Assembly: GCF_001540865.1 (NCBI RefSeq)
Contig: NC_033635.1
Span: 9,592,795-9,656,794 of the forward strand
Reading direction: 5' to 3'
DNA length: 64,000 bases
Origin: Ananas comosus
Lineage: Eukaryota; Streptophyta; Magnoliopsida; Poales; Bromeliaceae
Of the stretch, positions 12,156 to 24,549 are shown one piece after another. The position numbers were made by a program, and so were the translations under genes. The notes below the pieces were generated by a model, which saw only the letters and a program-made list of their open reading frames with translations, ran no database searches and was not told where the DNA came from. The stretch's first letter is position 1; every line of letters begins with the position of its first letter.

Positions 12156-12533
12156 GGCTAAATTACAGAAAACCTCCCTGTCAAAGCTCGATTTTTCACT
12201 TTCCTCCCCTGTCATTTAAAAACCTACACTTTATCCCATTGTAAAATGAAAAATATTCACAGGGGGTACGGTGTGAACTGTGATGATAAAATGACCATTT
12301 TGCCCCTCACCATTTTGCCCCCACCATGTTCACAGGAGAGAAAGCTAAGGGTATTTTTGGCATAAAAATATATATAATAATATTTTATAAACGGAACCCT
12401 AACGGATTACTAACGGCAGGGGGCGAAGTGAACATTTTTTTATTTTATAAGAGGGCAAAGTATAGGTTTTTAAATGACAGGGAGGGAAAGTGAAAAATCG
12501 GATTTTGACACGAGGGTTTGATATAATTTAGCC
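12156..12533. mobile_element. Foldback MITE, family GGCTAAATTACAG
   Basis: The perfect 9-bp target duplication ttaaaaata is at 12147-12155 and 12534-12542. Terminal repeats begin ggctaaatta and include 'cctccctgtcaaa' on the left, with the diverged mirror on the right. The arms contain 'acctacacttt' and mirror. This 378-bp non-coding element is probably Mutator-like, judging by the duplication length. It is a distinct family from its neighbours. Confidence 0.85.
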
Positions 12534-12786
12534 TTAAAAATAAGAGTTCCAAAGATCTATATTTATAATTAAAAATCTCTATAGACTTACTTGCCAAAAA
12601 TTTCTTTCTTAGATCGGTCAGATCATAACCTAGTGCCCAAACCGGTTTAGTTCAACCCAAAAACCAGACCGGCTTAAAACCCGCTTTGCCGACTCAAACT
12701 AGTGATCAAATCAGTGAATCGTGGAACAAAACCCAATTTTAGAAGAACCGGTCGGATTTTTTTTTATTTTATATTTCAATAATTAA

Positions 12787-13375
12787 GGGTAAACTTCAAA
12801 TACCCCCGTGATTTCACATTTTCTCACTTTAGTACTCTATGATTTAAAGTGTATCAAGTTAGGCCCTATGGTTTCGCACTTTCTTACTTTAGTACCCTGT
12901 GGTTTAAAGTGCATCAAGTTAGTACCCTATGATTTCATTTTTCTCTTTTCATTATCCATTTCACTAATTTCTTTTCATTAAATCAGTGACAAAGTTAAAA
13001 TTAAAGGGTACTAAAGTAAATATTCGATAAACCTAGGTAGGGTATCTAAAATTTTTTGTATATAATTTAGCGAAATATTAACAAAGGAAAAAAAATCAGT
13101 GAAAAAATTAAAACTAAAGAGTACTAAAGTGAGTATTCGATAAACCTAGATAGGGTATCTGAAGTTTTTTGTATATAATTTAACGAAATATTAACAGAGG
13201 GGCCGACGAAAAAAAAAAAATGAAACCACAGGGTACTAAATTGATGCACTTTAAATCACAGAATACTAAAGTAAGAAAGTGCGAAACCACAGGATACTAA
13301 ATTAATACACTTTAAACCACAGAGTACTAAAGTGAAAAAATGCGAAACCACAGGGGTGGTATTTGAAGTTTTCCC
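12787..13375. mobile_element. Foldback MITE, family GGGAAAACTTCAAA, copy 3, internally duplicated
   Basis: The perfect 9-bp duplication aataattaa is at 12778-12786 and 13376-13384. The termini match copies 1 and 2. It is 589 bp instead of ~356 because the sub-terminal 'ctttagtaccctgtggttt' block and the central 'aatcagtgac...gtatataattta' block are each repeated. Confidence 0.85.
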
Positions 13376-13384
13376 AATAATTAA

Positions 13385-15293
13385 TTAAGAATATGCATTA
13401 GTTTTTTTTAATAATCTACACTTATGATACATTTTTAATTATATAGAGTGCAATAATATTTAAAAATAATATAGAGTACTATATCGGCATATATTTTGTA
13501 ATATTATATATTAGTATGAACAAATAATAATTAAATATTTATGACGCCATATTAATGCCATTCAGCATGGTAGTGGTTGAACCACTGGTTGAATCAGAGA
13601 CCCGTCGAGAGCAGTAGGATAACTTCAAGTTGAAAAGATAGAAAAGAATAATAATATTTCCGTACAACTATCCTTCCAGAAAGAATCTCTGTTACAAAGA
13701 AGACTTTCTCCGCGAAATGAGTCAAAGATGCCGAAAATGAGAAGAGCATAAACTGCAGGAATAAAGTTTAAGATTACAAGCATTCTTGCAACACAGATTC
13801 TCTATCCTTTCAGAACACATAATAATGTTGAAGGGAATCAGCAACCATATTCTCATCTCCCAAGTGACAACATGAGGAATCAATGTTTAAATAAGATGAT
13901 TCTGCGTGTCCGGCAGCTCTAAGCAACACACACCGCACGACGTAAAACGGAAGAAAAAGCATCGACGGCAAGAAGCTGACTTTCTTTCGCTTCTGCTCAT
14001 TACCTGCGTTCTGGTGCGTCCATTAGCCGGTCATTTCCGTCTCTTTTGGGAAAAGAGACTGTAATATACGACGAATCTGACGTAAGCAGCACTCAGAAGC
14101 AAGTTCTAAAGAAGTTCAAAGTTTACTCAGAATTCAAAACATCAGCAAGACTACTTGAATCTGCAGATCTTCTTGGCCTCTAGAAGCTCGAGATATTTCA
14201 TAGTTTCAACAAAATAATAATTGCTTTAATCGAACAACACTTTTTCACAAAGCTCTAGCCATGCTAAACAGAACCGAATTTGGAAAATTGACTATGGTGA
14301 GAAATCCGTAAAAGGCGCAGGAAATAAAACTTTGAACACCTCAATGATGTGTTTGCAACCTTTTGATTTGTACACCTATTGAACTATAGATTCATACTGC
14401 AGGATTTTTATGAATAGAAGCAGAATTGACATCCGACCTAGATACCGAGAAGTAAAAAATTGTGAAGTTTTCACTCGTCAGAACGGAAACACAAAATACA
14501 TGGATGGTTCGACGACAGGAGGAAGATCATACAGTGTCCGTAACAGTTAAAAGCGTTCATCAACATGCAATTTGATTTTGGTATACTCATTTGCAAATTG
14601 CCAACAAATTGAAACTTCCGAAGGGAATCAAGGACTAAACAAGTGGTAAGACAGCATATTCATCAGGGAAAATCATTCTTATTAATAAGAAAAAAGGGCT
14701 CTCTTTTCTCATTTTCTTCATAATATAAGAATTTGCTTGATGTTTTCGCTCGACCTTATTTTCTCTATCTTCTCAAGTAACAAAGTTGTAGCACATCGAC
14801 TAACAAAATCATTAATCAATTTCGCTTCAACTTTTGTTGCTATTGTCATTGAAATCAGCAGAATTTGCTAAGTCGAGATTCATATACGCGCACAATAAAC
14901 ATCAATTGTATCTCTACATAGCCTTTGAATATTTATTGCAAATTGGAATGTTCTAGAGGAGTGACTAGCTCTCTCTCTCTTACCGTCATTCCTAATATAC
15001 AAGCATTTAAGAATATGGTACAACCATCAAATTACTTCTAGAAGACATCATAAATTGTGGCGTAAAATAGATTTACTCTACTAGCTTTAAGCCAGCGAAA
15101 CTTTTTCCCTAAGATCCAAACAAAAGGAACAGTAAGTGTCTCTTCCATGGAGCAAAAGACAAAATTGAAGTTAGAAATATCGATTCAATTGAACAAGTTA
15201 ATAAGTGATCACTTCATTCCAAGGCCAGGCGCATAAGAATTCCAATCAAAATATTAGCAGTACGAGGGTGAATAAAATGCAAGAATATTCATC
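13385..15293. other. Intergenic DNA downstream of the CMC1-like gene
   Basis: More balanced in base composition than the surrounding MITE-rich DNA between about 13600 and 14700, but no reading frame, splice-consistent exon set or RNA gene could be recognised. It may include the 3' UTR of the minus-strand CMC1-like gene (stop at 15294). Confidence 0.35.
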
Positions 15294-18200
15294 TTAGCTC
15301 TTATTCCCTGCCTTGCTTTCTTGCTCGAGCATGTAATTCTTCTTCATGTCTTCCAAGACACTGTCATTGGTGCTGTCAAAAATATAAAAAAAAAAAATCA
15401 AAAGTGAATATACAATTCCCTTCCATTTGTAATCACCTTTTATCTAAATGTCTGCACTAGGCGATAAATGGGCTAGTCACATGCCAATCATTACAGCCTA
15501 TTTCCCTAGAAATGTATATAAACCTTATCCACTGCATTCAAGTGATAGTTTTAACACATATTGACAGATTTGGACTATATACAGATGTGCGCTACCTTGC
15601 ATTCTTTGTGCCACTTTGTTTATATATCATGATAGTTAACATTACTAGCAGGTACAAAGATTCATGAAAGAGTTTACTTTGACTATTCCTAGCCGTGAAG
15701 CATGGAAACTGGTATAGGATGCTGGTATAAGGATGCTGGTATAAGGATGTAAGAATCTGGAGGTCCACAGAGAAGTAGGATAATGTTTGTTAGCAAAATG
15801 CCAATATTACTTTTTTGTGTTTTTGCATGATTGTTCATTTCTTTAAAAAAATTGATCATCCACATAGAAATGTCCAGCAAATATGATAACAAATTTAAGT
15901 TATAACGAAGACACTTGAAACAGTGAGAAATTTATTAATCAAGACTTCCACAGCATCATAAACACCAAATTTTGTTGTCTTACAAATTTATTGGATATAA
16001 TGAGTACAAGATGTAAGTTCATCATCGATTTACGAAGGAATATTTCCGACAATACCTAAATAATCAAAACAAAAGTTAGAGGGATAATCACAATAAACAT
16101 GTGAGAAATATAAACATTCATAAGCACAAAGTATCACAGCCAATTACTTAGGAAAAACCAGTGTATTTAAGTAGCAACAGTAGAAGAGCAATTCTACAGA
16201 AACAATCAAAGAGGCAAAAGTTTGCAGAGTTATAGCAAGTCTTGGATATTACAGTCATTTTTTGCTTCACCATAATACATACAAAACTTTTTGACCCCCT
16301 GAAAAAGGAGCCAAAGTTCTTCTGATCTTTGACAAAAAGATGCCACATATATGAAACCCTTGTTGAATTACTAGTATACGCCAATTGTCTCACATCAAAT
16401 AATGTAGGGACATCAGATTGGTGTAAAAGGACTAGCTCTCTAGTGTACACGACTTAGGGTTAAGCATTTCGTCCCAATGGTCTAAATTTAACAAACTGTT
16501 AATACTGGTGCTTTGGCCGGGCCCGTACATATAGCATCAAAGCAACTCTCAAAGGTACTATTATGTGGATTCAGCTGATTGTCCGTTCAGAGTGTTGCCA
16601 TGGACAAGGGGAGCAAGACACCAATGATGATGCAATAGTTTGGTTGGCTTCGTGCTTCTAGAAACCCACACGGATATCTACTTCAGGGAAAGTAGGACAT
16701 GTATGTGAATCTGACGAGGATATCAAGGCCTAAACGGGGATCTTGTGACCTCCTAATTGTCATGCATTGGATAGTGCGACGACAATAATGTGGTATACAA
16801 TGACTAGCATTCTAGTACTCGTAATTTGAACTTACGTACTTTGGGCCAGTGGTTTAGGCCCAACGAGTTGCTAATACTAGTGCATTAGGTTGGACCATAG
16901 AATTCACCTTGTTGATTGATGAATGGAAGAAGTAAAATGCAAAAGAATTTGTTATACAATAAGATGGCGCTAGCATTCTATCTATACTCACCAAAATATT
17001 GCCACCATTTTAGTGTGAGCTGACATACAACAATTACAGCTCATATAGATACAAAACAAAATCAAAAGAGGGTAAAACAACAAATAACAACCAAAACAGA
17101 TCATCAAATAGTAATTTGAAAAGCAAAAAATATGACCAAAAATGCAGAATTTTGGAATTTTCTATCAAGTTTTGACCAGAACCTATGAAAAGGCAAAATT
17201 GATCGAAACAGTTTGAACGAAAGCATTAGTCCATGGCATCGAAATCCCCAATATATTAAAAAAATTGAAAGTAAAGTCGAATATAGTGCTACGAATGAAC
17301 ATACTATTGATGCAGGCATTCATTCAACTCTTTCGCATGTTTACGGCATTGCCATACTACAGATATAGTTCTTCCTGCAGCACATTCAGCATACTTTGCA
17401 GAGTAATAATTGCATTCTTTGAGCGCCTTTTGCTTCATTTTGCTGCGTAAAGCTGGGAAAAATCTAATTAGTATTGACAAAGAAACTAATTTGGAAAGTC
17501 GTAAAAAAACATATATTATTTCAGTTTGCCCTTTCCTACATAATAAAGTAATAAGATTTTTTTTGTTAATACTCTCTGTACATCTTTACCATAATGAAAT
17601 TTCATACTCATGAGTCACATATTTTCTTCTACAACATGGATCTTCTACTTTTGGTTGGTCTAACAGGCCAAGAAATACTTTTCTATATTCTTTTCGCAGA
17701 ATAATATGAAATTATGTAAAAATATACAACACAAACAGAAAAGGCATTCAAGGCGTTTATAGTGCAATACCATGAAACATGCCACGAAAGCATATTGTGA
17801 TAAATTAACAAGAGTTCATAAGATATTTCACTCAACTAGAGTTTTACTTTAAGAAATAAAAGCATTTAGGGCGTTTCATAGTCCGATATCATGAAACATA
17901 CACGATTAAGTACCACAAAAACATGTAGTCATAAACTAACAAGAGTTCATAAGATATTTCACTCATCTAGATGTTTACTTAAAACATAAAGGCATTTATG
18001 TAAATTGAAGCTCGAGTCTAGTCTCTAGTTCATGGTGGAATGGAAGTCGCATAAAAGTTAGATGTGGCAATTTAGAATTACACGCGTTATCTTATTGTCT
18101 TCGGTTGGTCTTGTCGATCTCATTAGCTCAACTAGATTGACAAGATGTCACCTTCTGTGACTGTCGTGCTTGGGAGAGAGAAAAAGAGAGAGAGGAGAAA

Positions 18201-19399
18201 GTAGAGGACCAAGGTTTATTAGCAATAACGTACAACAAGATTATCAACTTACATTAGGTTGGATTCAGTTTGAGAACTCAAAAAGTCAAATTCCATTTCA
18301 AGTTTCTGCATATCAATGCTATAGTAGGCTATCAAACATTGAAACCAGCAGGTGTGATTTCGCCCTAGTTTGGTCGTTCCATACTTCCAGTCAAGTGAGA
18401 TTTCTAGGTTTACATATTGCTTAAGCCTTGGGAAAGAGTTCAAAAATATAGTGGGCATTTTTACAAGCCCAGCAATCCATGTATCATCACCAACTTACTA
18501 ACTACGCTGTCATCCTATAAACTCACTTCCGATTTCATTGGTGTCACATAAATCTCCCTCCGCAAAGTATCCCGGCCAATACACTCTTGAAACCAAAGAT
18601 CAGTTCGAACACTTTGTTGATGATCGAACTTGTAAGATGTTATTTGCATCAGAAGCCGTAATAGGTTTTGCCCTTAAACGTCACTAACAGCTTCTATTTA
18701 AAGCAGAGCAAGAGCTTACAAAGTGGAGACTCTTATTCAAGGGATGCAAAGTACATTTCAGCTTCAAAGTGGAGCCAAAATCTTGAGCATTTTGAATTTC
18801 AAATGTCTGGTTTCTGTATCTCAATTTTTTTTCAGAAGCTCTTAGAAACAACATAGCAAGCCCTAAAACTAGAACATAATAATAAGTAGTAAAACTAAAA
18901 GCCTAGAAAAGATTCATGATGACCTCCTCCTTTTTTTTCCTCTGATTTTTGTTTCATAAGTTAAAATATAATTAAAAAAAAAAAAAAAAAAAAAAACTTA
19001 AATTTCTAGTACCAGATTAGAGAGACTTCAAACATGAAACTAGCAAGGAACAGCTACTTTAACAAGACCATCATAGATAAAACCCATTTTTACAATCCAT
19101 CCCTCTATCTAATCCCTCTAAAAATATTGCACAACTATAACTTAGACCCTATATTCCAATAACTAAAAAACTATTGTCCCAAACCCTTCCTTTCAAAAGC
19201 TAATCACCCATGGTGTTTCTGATGGTTCAAAATTGATCTTGCATCCATATATCTCAAATTAAAAAAAATAAAATAAAATAAAATAAAAGGTGGATCAAAA
19301 ATGAGATTTTGAGGGGAGAAAGGAGGGGGCTGTGAGTAGGGCTTTTACCTTCTTCCACCTTCTTCTTGACATGGTTTTCTCTAGCTTCTTGGATATACC

Positions 19400-19403
<4 letters not shown>
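15294..19403 (-). CDS. CMC1: CMC1-like twin-CX9C mitochondrial protein, three exons
   Basis: Exons on the minus strand are 19349-19403, 17305-17452 and 15294-15372. All have GT-AG borders and join in frame (phases 1 and 2) to give 93 residues. The protein begins MGYIQEARENHVKKKVEEAL and contains two CX9C pairs, Cys32/Cys42 and Cys54/Cys64, the hallmark of CHCH-fold proteins imported into the mitochondrial intermembrane space and oxidised by Mia40. The block RTISVVWQCRKHAKELNECL and the tail YTNDSVLEDMKKNYMLEQE match plant 'cytochrome c oxidase biogenesis protein Cmc1-like' proteins as I remember them. Yeast Cmc1 assists copper delivery and COX1 maturation for complex IV. The length is normal for the family. 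Introns of about 1.9 kb each hold transposon debris. The 5' leader is GA-rich (19408-19432). No broken residue is seen. Confidence 0.93.
16366..16910 (+). mobile_element. Decayed TRIM-like retroelement in intron 2 of the CMC1-like gene
   Basis: Two diverged terminal repeats share 'tggtytaggcccaacgagttgctaatactagtgc'-type sequence (ends near 16530 and 16908). Between them, a degraded primer-binding-like 'tatagcatcaaagc' and the internal words 'ctgacgagga-atcaaggcctaaa' plus 'gggat-ttgtgac' parallel the intact TRIM at 27603-28086. No coding capacity. The left border is uncertain. Confidence 0.45.
17739..17990. repeat. ~125-bp tandem duplication in intron 1 of the CMC1-like gene
   Basis: Both copies contain 'aacaagagttcataagatatttcactca' preceded by 'catgaaacat' and a 'ggcattya-ggcgttt' start. 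They differ by small indels, so the duplication is not recent. Confidence 0.7.
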
Positions 19404-19431
<28 letters not shown>

Positions 19432-19748
19432 TTGTTGTTCTTTAATTAGAAGAGGGGAGAATAAGAGTAGAGAGAAGAGAAGAAGACCACCCTTGATCTT
19501 ACTGGGCCAGAGTCCACAACATGAAAAGAAATCCCAGCATTGCTTTAATGGCCTTTAATGGGCTTTAATGGGCTGTGTTAAACTAGAACCCAAGTCAAGA
19601 TTGAGACTTTGGGCCCAAAAAGATTTGGATTTGTATATACAAGCCCAGAACATACTCTTTTAGGTTGGCCTAGGAAGCTCTACTTTTGGCTACCAGGTCC
19701 TCAAAAATTTCTACTTCTAGAGTTCAAAACCAAAAAGAATAAATAAAC
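19404..19748. other. 5' region of the CMC1-like gene
   Basis: A (GA)n tract at 19408-19432 and a purine-rich stretch to about 19490 probably form the 5' leader of the minus-strand CMC1-like gene. Further out are repeats of 'tttaatgggc' (19545-19572). No clear TATA box could be chosen. Confidence 0.4.
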
Positions 19749-19872
19749 GAGTCCTAGTTGATATCTGAGATCTCAAATTTGAATCGCACTTTATTCATAT
19801 TTCTGGCAAAGTTCATTTCTAAAAGAAATAAACGAAGCGTGTAGTATTTTATCTTTCTCTCTCAAAAAAAAA
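19749..19872 (+). mobile_element. 5'-truncated tRNA-derived SINE
   Basis: Matches the 3' half of the SINE at 41115: the box-B-distal part, 'aaataaacgaagcg', 'ctttctctctc' and a terminal A run. The left end is truncated or diverged. Confidence 0.6.
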
Positions 19873-20577
19873 AAACAAAAAACAAAAAAAAATGAAGAAA
19901 AGAAAGTAAATTGTGGGGCTAGTATCTAGAATTTTGTTGAGTTTCGCATTGGTATTCAAACTTTGATGTTGAGAATACAGTGCCTGCATCGGTGTGTCAT
20001 GGGCAGCAGGCGAGATAGATTTGGTGTACATCCATAGGCTGCAGGCTATGGATGTATCCATTTAGAACCTACATGCGCAAATCTTTGACGGCAATCAAAT
20101 ATATAGGAATTTAATCTTGACATCCATCATATCGGTACTCATTTTGATGTAATGCGCAGCATTACAAGTATAATAATGATAAGACATACAAAAAGTTGGA
20201 GACGTCAAGGAGGAATTCTACACTATCACACTTGCACCACGTTATCAATAACAAGCCAATCACATTCCTTCTTTTCAAACAAAAGTACAATAAAAATACT
20301 TTTTTACAATCATAATGGGACATATATTCTTAAAAGGATTAATTTGATTGGTTTGTTACGCCACGTCACTAATATACCCGTTGCATTCTAGAATTTTTCG
20401 ACGTCAAGACCCTGACGCTTTTGAAAGCACAGTAAGATATTAAAATATCCCTCTCTCTAGAAGCAAGCATTTATGAACAAATAATACTAAGAAAAACCAA
20501 GGAGAGATTCATTATGTAGTAACTATGCAAGTCAAATCAAGAAAAAGACATATAACTGCAATGTTATGAGAAAGTCA

Positions 20578-20578
20578 A

Positions 20579-20625
<47 letters not shown>
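20578..20625. repeat. (AAT)n microsatellite
   Basis: About 15 uninterrupted AAT units. Confidence 0.95.
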
Positions 20626-20626
<1 letters not shown>

Positions 20627-21673
20627 GTTGATAATTAGAAAACAAGTTTTGTTAGAAATTTAGTAAATTTAGTTAAAATTGATTTTTTTTGTCGCATAAA
20701 GCAGTCGGTATTAGCCTCCACTTTTAACCTTATAGGAGCGTAAGTAAAATAACAGATCTGTGTCCATCTCTATACTGCTTAACTTATTATTCTTTCTTTA
20801 GGATAAATTTCAACAGTAGTTATTAATTTTTGTTCTTATTTTACAAGGCTCTAGACTTTGATTTGTTGAGTTATAGAACTTCAATTTTCAAAACATTCTA
20901 ATCCTAGTGACCGTAATAAATCATTATTTCTAATCTATCAATTCGCCAATTAAAAAAATTATATACATGGGGTTGGTCCATAATTTTTTTTTTTTTTCAT
21001 TTCTCTTCTCTACAATCACATAGTTTTGGAGCTTATGGTGTAATTTACTCTCTAGAAATGTTTACCAACATTGCACATAAAACCACAGGGCAAAATTCCA
21101 ACCTAAAAACCCCCACAAACATCACCAAACAAGTATATCACTTTTCACCTGTAGTTAAAGCAAATAAAAAAAGGAAAATAAAAAAAGAAACAAACAGTAG
21201 GGACAATTTATTTATTATTTATTTATTATTATTCATAAGTGGTCTTAAAAGTGTTTCACTATTCATCTTTTAATTCTATGATTAAACGTTAACATCTCCG
21301 TGACCCTTGGGCAAAGTTACTTGAATTGGACCCCAAATAAATAGTTGAAAAAAAAAATAAAAAATAAGAGAAAAGGACTAGAAGTTGCCCACATAACTTT
21401 ATATGTAAATTGCATTCTTGGCATAAGCTTTTAAATCAATTCTCAAATATTTAAATTTGACTTTGAATAATATTTGAATTTAATTCTTAGTTCCTTTCAT
21501 ATTAGAATTGTTATTTTAGTTTGTTCATCTGTGTCGGTCATATCTGATATGAAATTGTTTAAATGTAAACTCTTGACATAATTTATTTTAGATAGTTGTC
21601 AATATGCAAATGAATTTAAGTACGTAAAACTTCTCTAAAATTTGAATTTAAACTTATGCAATTTACTTCTTAA

Positions 21674-21827
21674 TTTTTTTTTGAGAGAGAAAGATAGCAT
21701 CCTATTCGTTTCATTTATTTCTTTTTAGAAATAAACTTAGCTGAAAATAGGAATCAATTAGGATTCGAACTTGAAATCTCAGATACCAGCCATTAAGTCT
21801 TTTGCCACTTACACTAGGGACGATCAG
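21674..21827 (-). mobile_element. tRNA-derived SINE, minus orientation
   Basis: Begins, on the plus strand, with a T run and 'gagagagaaagatagcat' and ends 'ctagggacgatcag', the reverse complement of the SINE family. The box-B-like word ggattcgaact (box B reversed) is present. Diverged from the 41 kb and 55 kb copies. Target duplication unclear. Confidence 0.75.
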
Positions 21828-22198
21828 TTTTATTCTTTAATTTGTTATCTCTTCAAATCGCACGCTTAACCATACGCAAACATTAGCTTCATAATTGGGT
21901 TTACTCAACCTAGTGTTAACATTCAATGGGTTCAATAACTTTATTAGTAATTAATTGCTATAAATTTAATTTGGTAATGATGGATGTATACAGATGTATA
22001 CATATATTATTCAATAATTATTGGGAAAGTTAATTAAAAATATTCTTTAGTAATCATAGAATTAAATTCATTTTATTTTATTCGGTATGAAAATTTTTCG
22101 GTACTATAATAAGTAAAAAGTTTTTTTCTTGAAAAGTTTTGCTATATATGATTTTGTAGAATTTTATATTTCACCGGAGAGGTGATTTTTACTTTATT

Positions 22199-22700
22199 CT
22201 GAATTATTAACTACTAAATTTAAAAAAATATCAATAATTACTCCTTACTTTTATTTAAAATTTTTAAATTTATCATGAAATTACCAAAATATTTTTTAAA
22301 ATTCCAATTCTCATTAGTAAATTCTAGGTATTTGAAAATATTTGAAAATTCTTTTGAAAATCAATAAGAGTATTTTGGTCAATGAGAAATATATTAAATA
22401 TTTTTAAAGTTCTGAAAATTATATTAAATATTATGTCTAATATAGTAATATTATCTATCTATATCTATACATTGTTCTCCCTAAATTTACCATATCGTAA
22501 CATTCACTTCAATTTTGAGTGTGGGCTCCACCTCAAACCGGTTCAAGTTTTCTACATATTTTTCTCTTTTTTTACTTCAACCAAATCGAATTTTTCTCTT
22601 TTTTTCTTTGAACAGAATCAATAATCATTGTTGAGTTTGGGCTCTCCCAAACCCGTTTAAACTTTTCACATTTTTTTCTCTTTCTTTGCTTGAACCAAAT
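22199..22700. repeat. Repeat unit A, copy 1 (contains an empty MITE site)
   Basis: About 502 bp, directly followed by a second copy at 22701. Carries 'gaattattaactactaaat' at the start and 'cttgaaccaaatc' at the end. The sequence atagtaatat near 22442-22451 is the uninterrupted version of the site that holds a MITE in copy 2. The ORF 22382-22624 is not a gene. Confidence 0.85.
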
Positions 22701-23757
22701 CTGAATTATTAACTACTAAATTTAAAAAAAATATCAATAATTACTCCATACTTTTATTTAAAATTTTTAAATTTATCATGAAATTACCAAAATATTTTTT
22801 TAAATTCCAATTCTCATTAGTAAATTCTAGGTATTTGAAAATATTTGAAAATTCTTTTGAAAATCAATAAGAGTATTTTGGCCAATGAAAAATATATTAG
22901 ATATTTTTAAAGTTCTGAAAATTACATTAAATATTATGTCTAATATAGTAATATGACTTGAGCTAGAATACTATCGATAGCAAACGGGCTCCGTTGCCAC
23001 CCATTTGTTTTCGATGATGGAGCCTCCAAATCGATGATCGGCACCGTTGAATATGATCGATACCACTTGAAGTATCTAGAAATCAAATCTCATGCTTTTT
23101 CGATATTGTTCTCTTATCCCTCAAGTGAGCGTAAAAATGAACGGCTGAAAATGAATATCCTCTAAAAAGTGATAATAGAAATTTTGTAATCAAGATCGAA
23201 AGTATAGATCTTATTCTAAATAGTTTAAAGAATTTTCTAACCAAAATTCAATTGATTTGGATAGCTTTACACCGTTAAACAAGAAATTGTCTCATATCTA
23301 CCATTAAAATTACAAATTTTAAAACCCTTTGATCATTAGGTCAATGATGTCGAAATGATTTGAAATTTGGTTTCTAGATATTTCAAGTGGTATAGATCAT
23401 ATTCAACGGTACCGATCGTCAATTTATAAGCTCCATCATCGAAAACAAATGGGTGGCAACGGAGTTGGTTTGCTACCGATAGCATTCCAGCTCAACTCAT
23501 AGTAATATTATCTATCTATATCTATACACTCATCTTCCTAAATTTACCATATCGTAACATTCACTTCAATTTTGAGTGTGGGCTCCACCTCAAACCGGTT
23601 CAAGTTTTCTACATATTTTTCTCTGTTTTTGCTTCAACAAAATCGAATTTTTCTCTTTTTTTTTCTGAACAGAATCAATAATCATTGTTGAGTTTGGGCT
23701 CTCCCAAACCCGTTTAAACTTTTCACATTTTTTTCTCTTTCTTTGCTTGAACCAAAT
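22701..23757. repeat. Repeat unit A, copy 2, interrupted by a MITE
   Basis: Nearly identical to copy 1 at a 502-503 bp offset, but enlarged by the 544-bp MITE at 22955-23498 plus its 10-bp target duplication. It continues directly into unit B. Confidence 0.85.
22955..23498. mobile_element. Foldback MITE, large 'ACTATCGATAG' family, copy 1
   Basis: The target duplication atagtaatat (10 bp) is at 22945-22954 and 23499-23508. Termini read inward are gacttgagctagaatactat and gagttgagctggaatgctat. The rest is almost a perfect palindrome: 'ttttcgatgatggagc', 'gatcggcaccgttgaa' and 'tctagaaatcaaat' arms. Non-coding. The pre-insertion site survives in repeat unit A copy 1. Confidence 0.9.
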
Positions 23758-24506
23758 CTGATTTCATCTTTTTTTACTTGAACCAAACTGGTCAACCTGT
23801 TGCATCGGGCCGAACCTGCCCATCTAGTCCACATGTTCCCATCTTTGAACAGAATTTTTTTCTTTCTTTATTTGAACCGAACAGATCACTGTTGCGAGTG
23901 CGGACTTCACTCCGAACTAGCTCAAGTTTTTCTTATTTTTGCTTGAACCAAACCAAATTTTGTTTGCTTGAATAGAATCGGGTCGCACTTCTGTATTGGC
24001 CGTAATTGTTCATCTTTCTTTTTCTTCTAATGGTATCTTTTATTATTGACAGTATAAACCCCATCTCTCATCATTATTTTTTTTATTACCGTTTTCTATT
24101 TCTTTATCGCCGTTTTTTATTTTATTTTCTATTATTTATCCGTATCCGTCTTATCGTACGAATTGCTATACTAATTTTTATATATTATTTGACCTAAATT
24201 TTAAAACAGCATAATTTATTACATAAAAAAAAAAAAAAAATATCGCGTGCAAAAAGGTGAAAGTCATCTCGACCGTCGGATTCATCTTCGTATGCGGACT
24301 GTCATGTCATGACGGGTGGGGACCGCAATATTTCTGCCAGCTGGCCGGACCGTGTTTCGATTCCCGCGTTCGACACGTGGATGCCAGCTCGGAGTAATCC
24401 CGCCCAAAAACGACGACGACGACTCCGCCAGCCGGCTCAACCCAATCGCGTTCTACGTACGTCTTCTCCTTTTCTTCATCCCCCCGCCCAAAAATTGCAG
24501 TTAAAA

Positions 24507-24549
<43 letters not shown>

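Larger units (their letters stand above)
19873..22198. other. Intergenic DNA
   Basis: No gene is supported. It includes an (AAT)n microsatellite (20578-20625), a SINE (listed separately) and low-complexity ORFs. Otherwise AT-rich sequence without recognisable structure. Confidence 0.4.
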
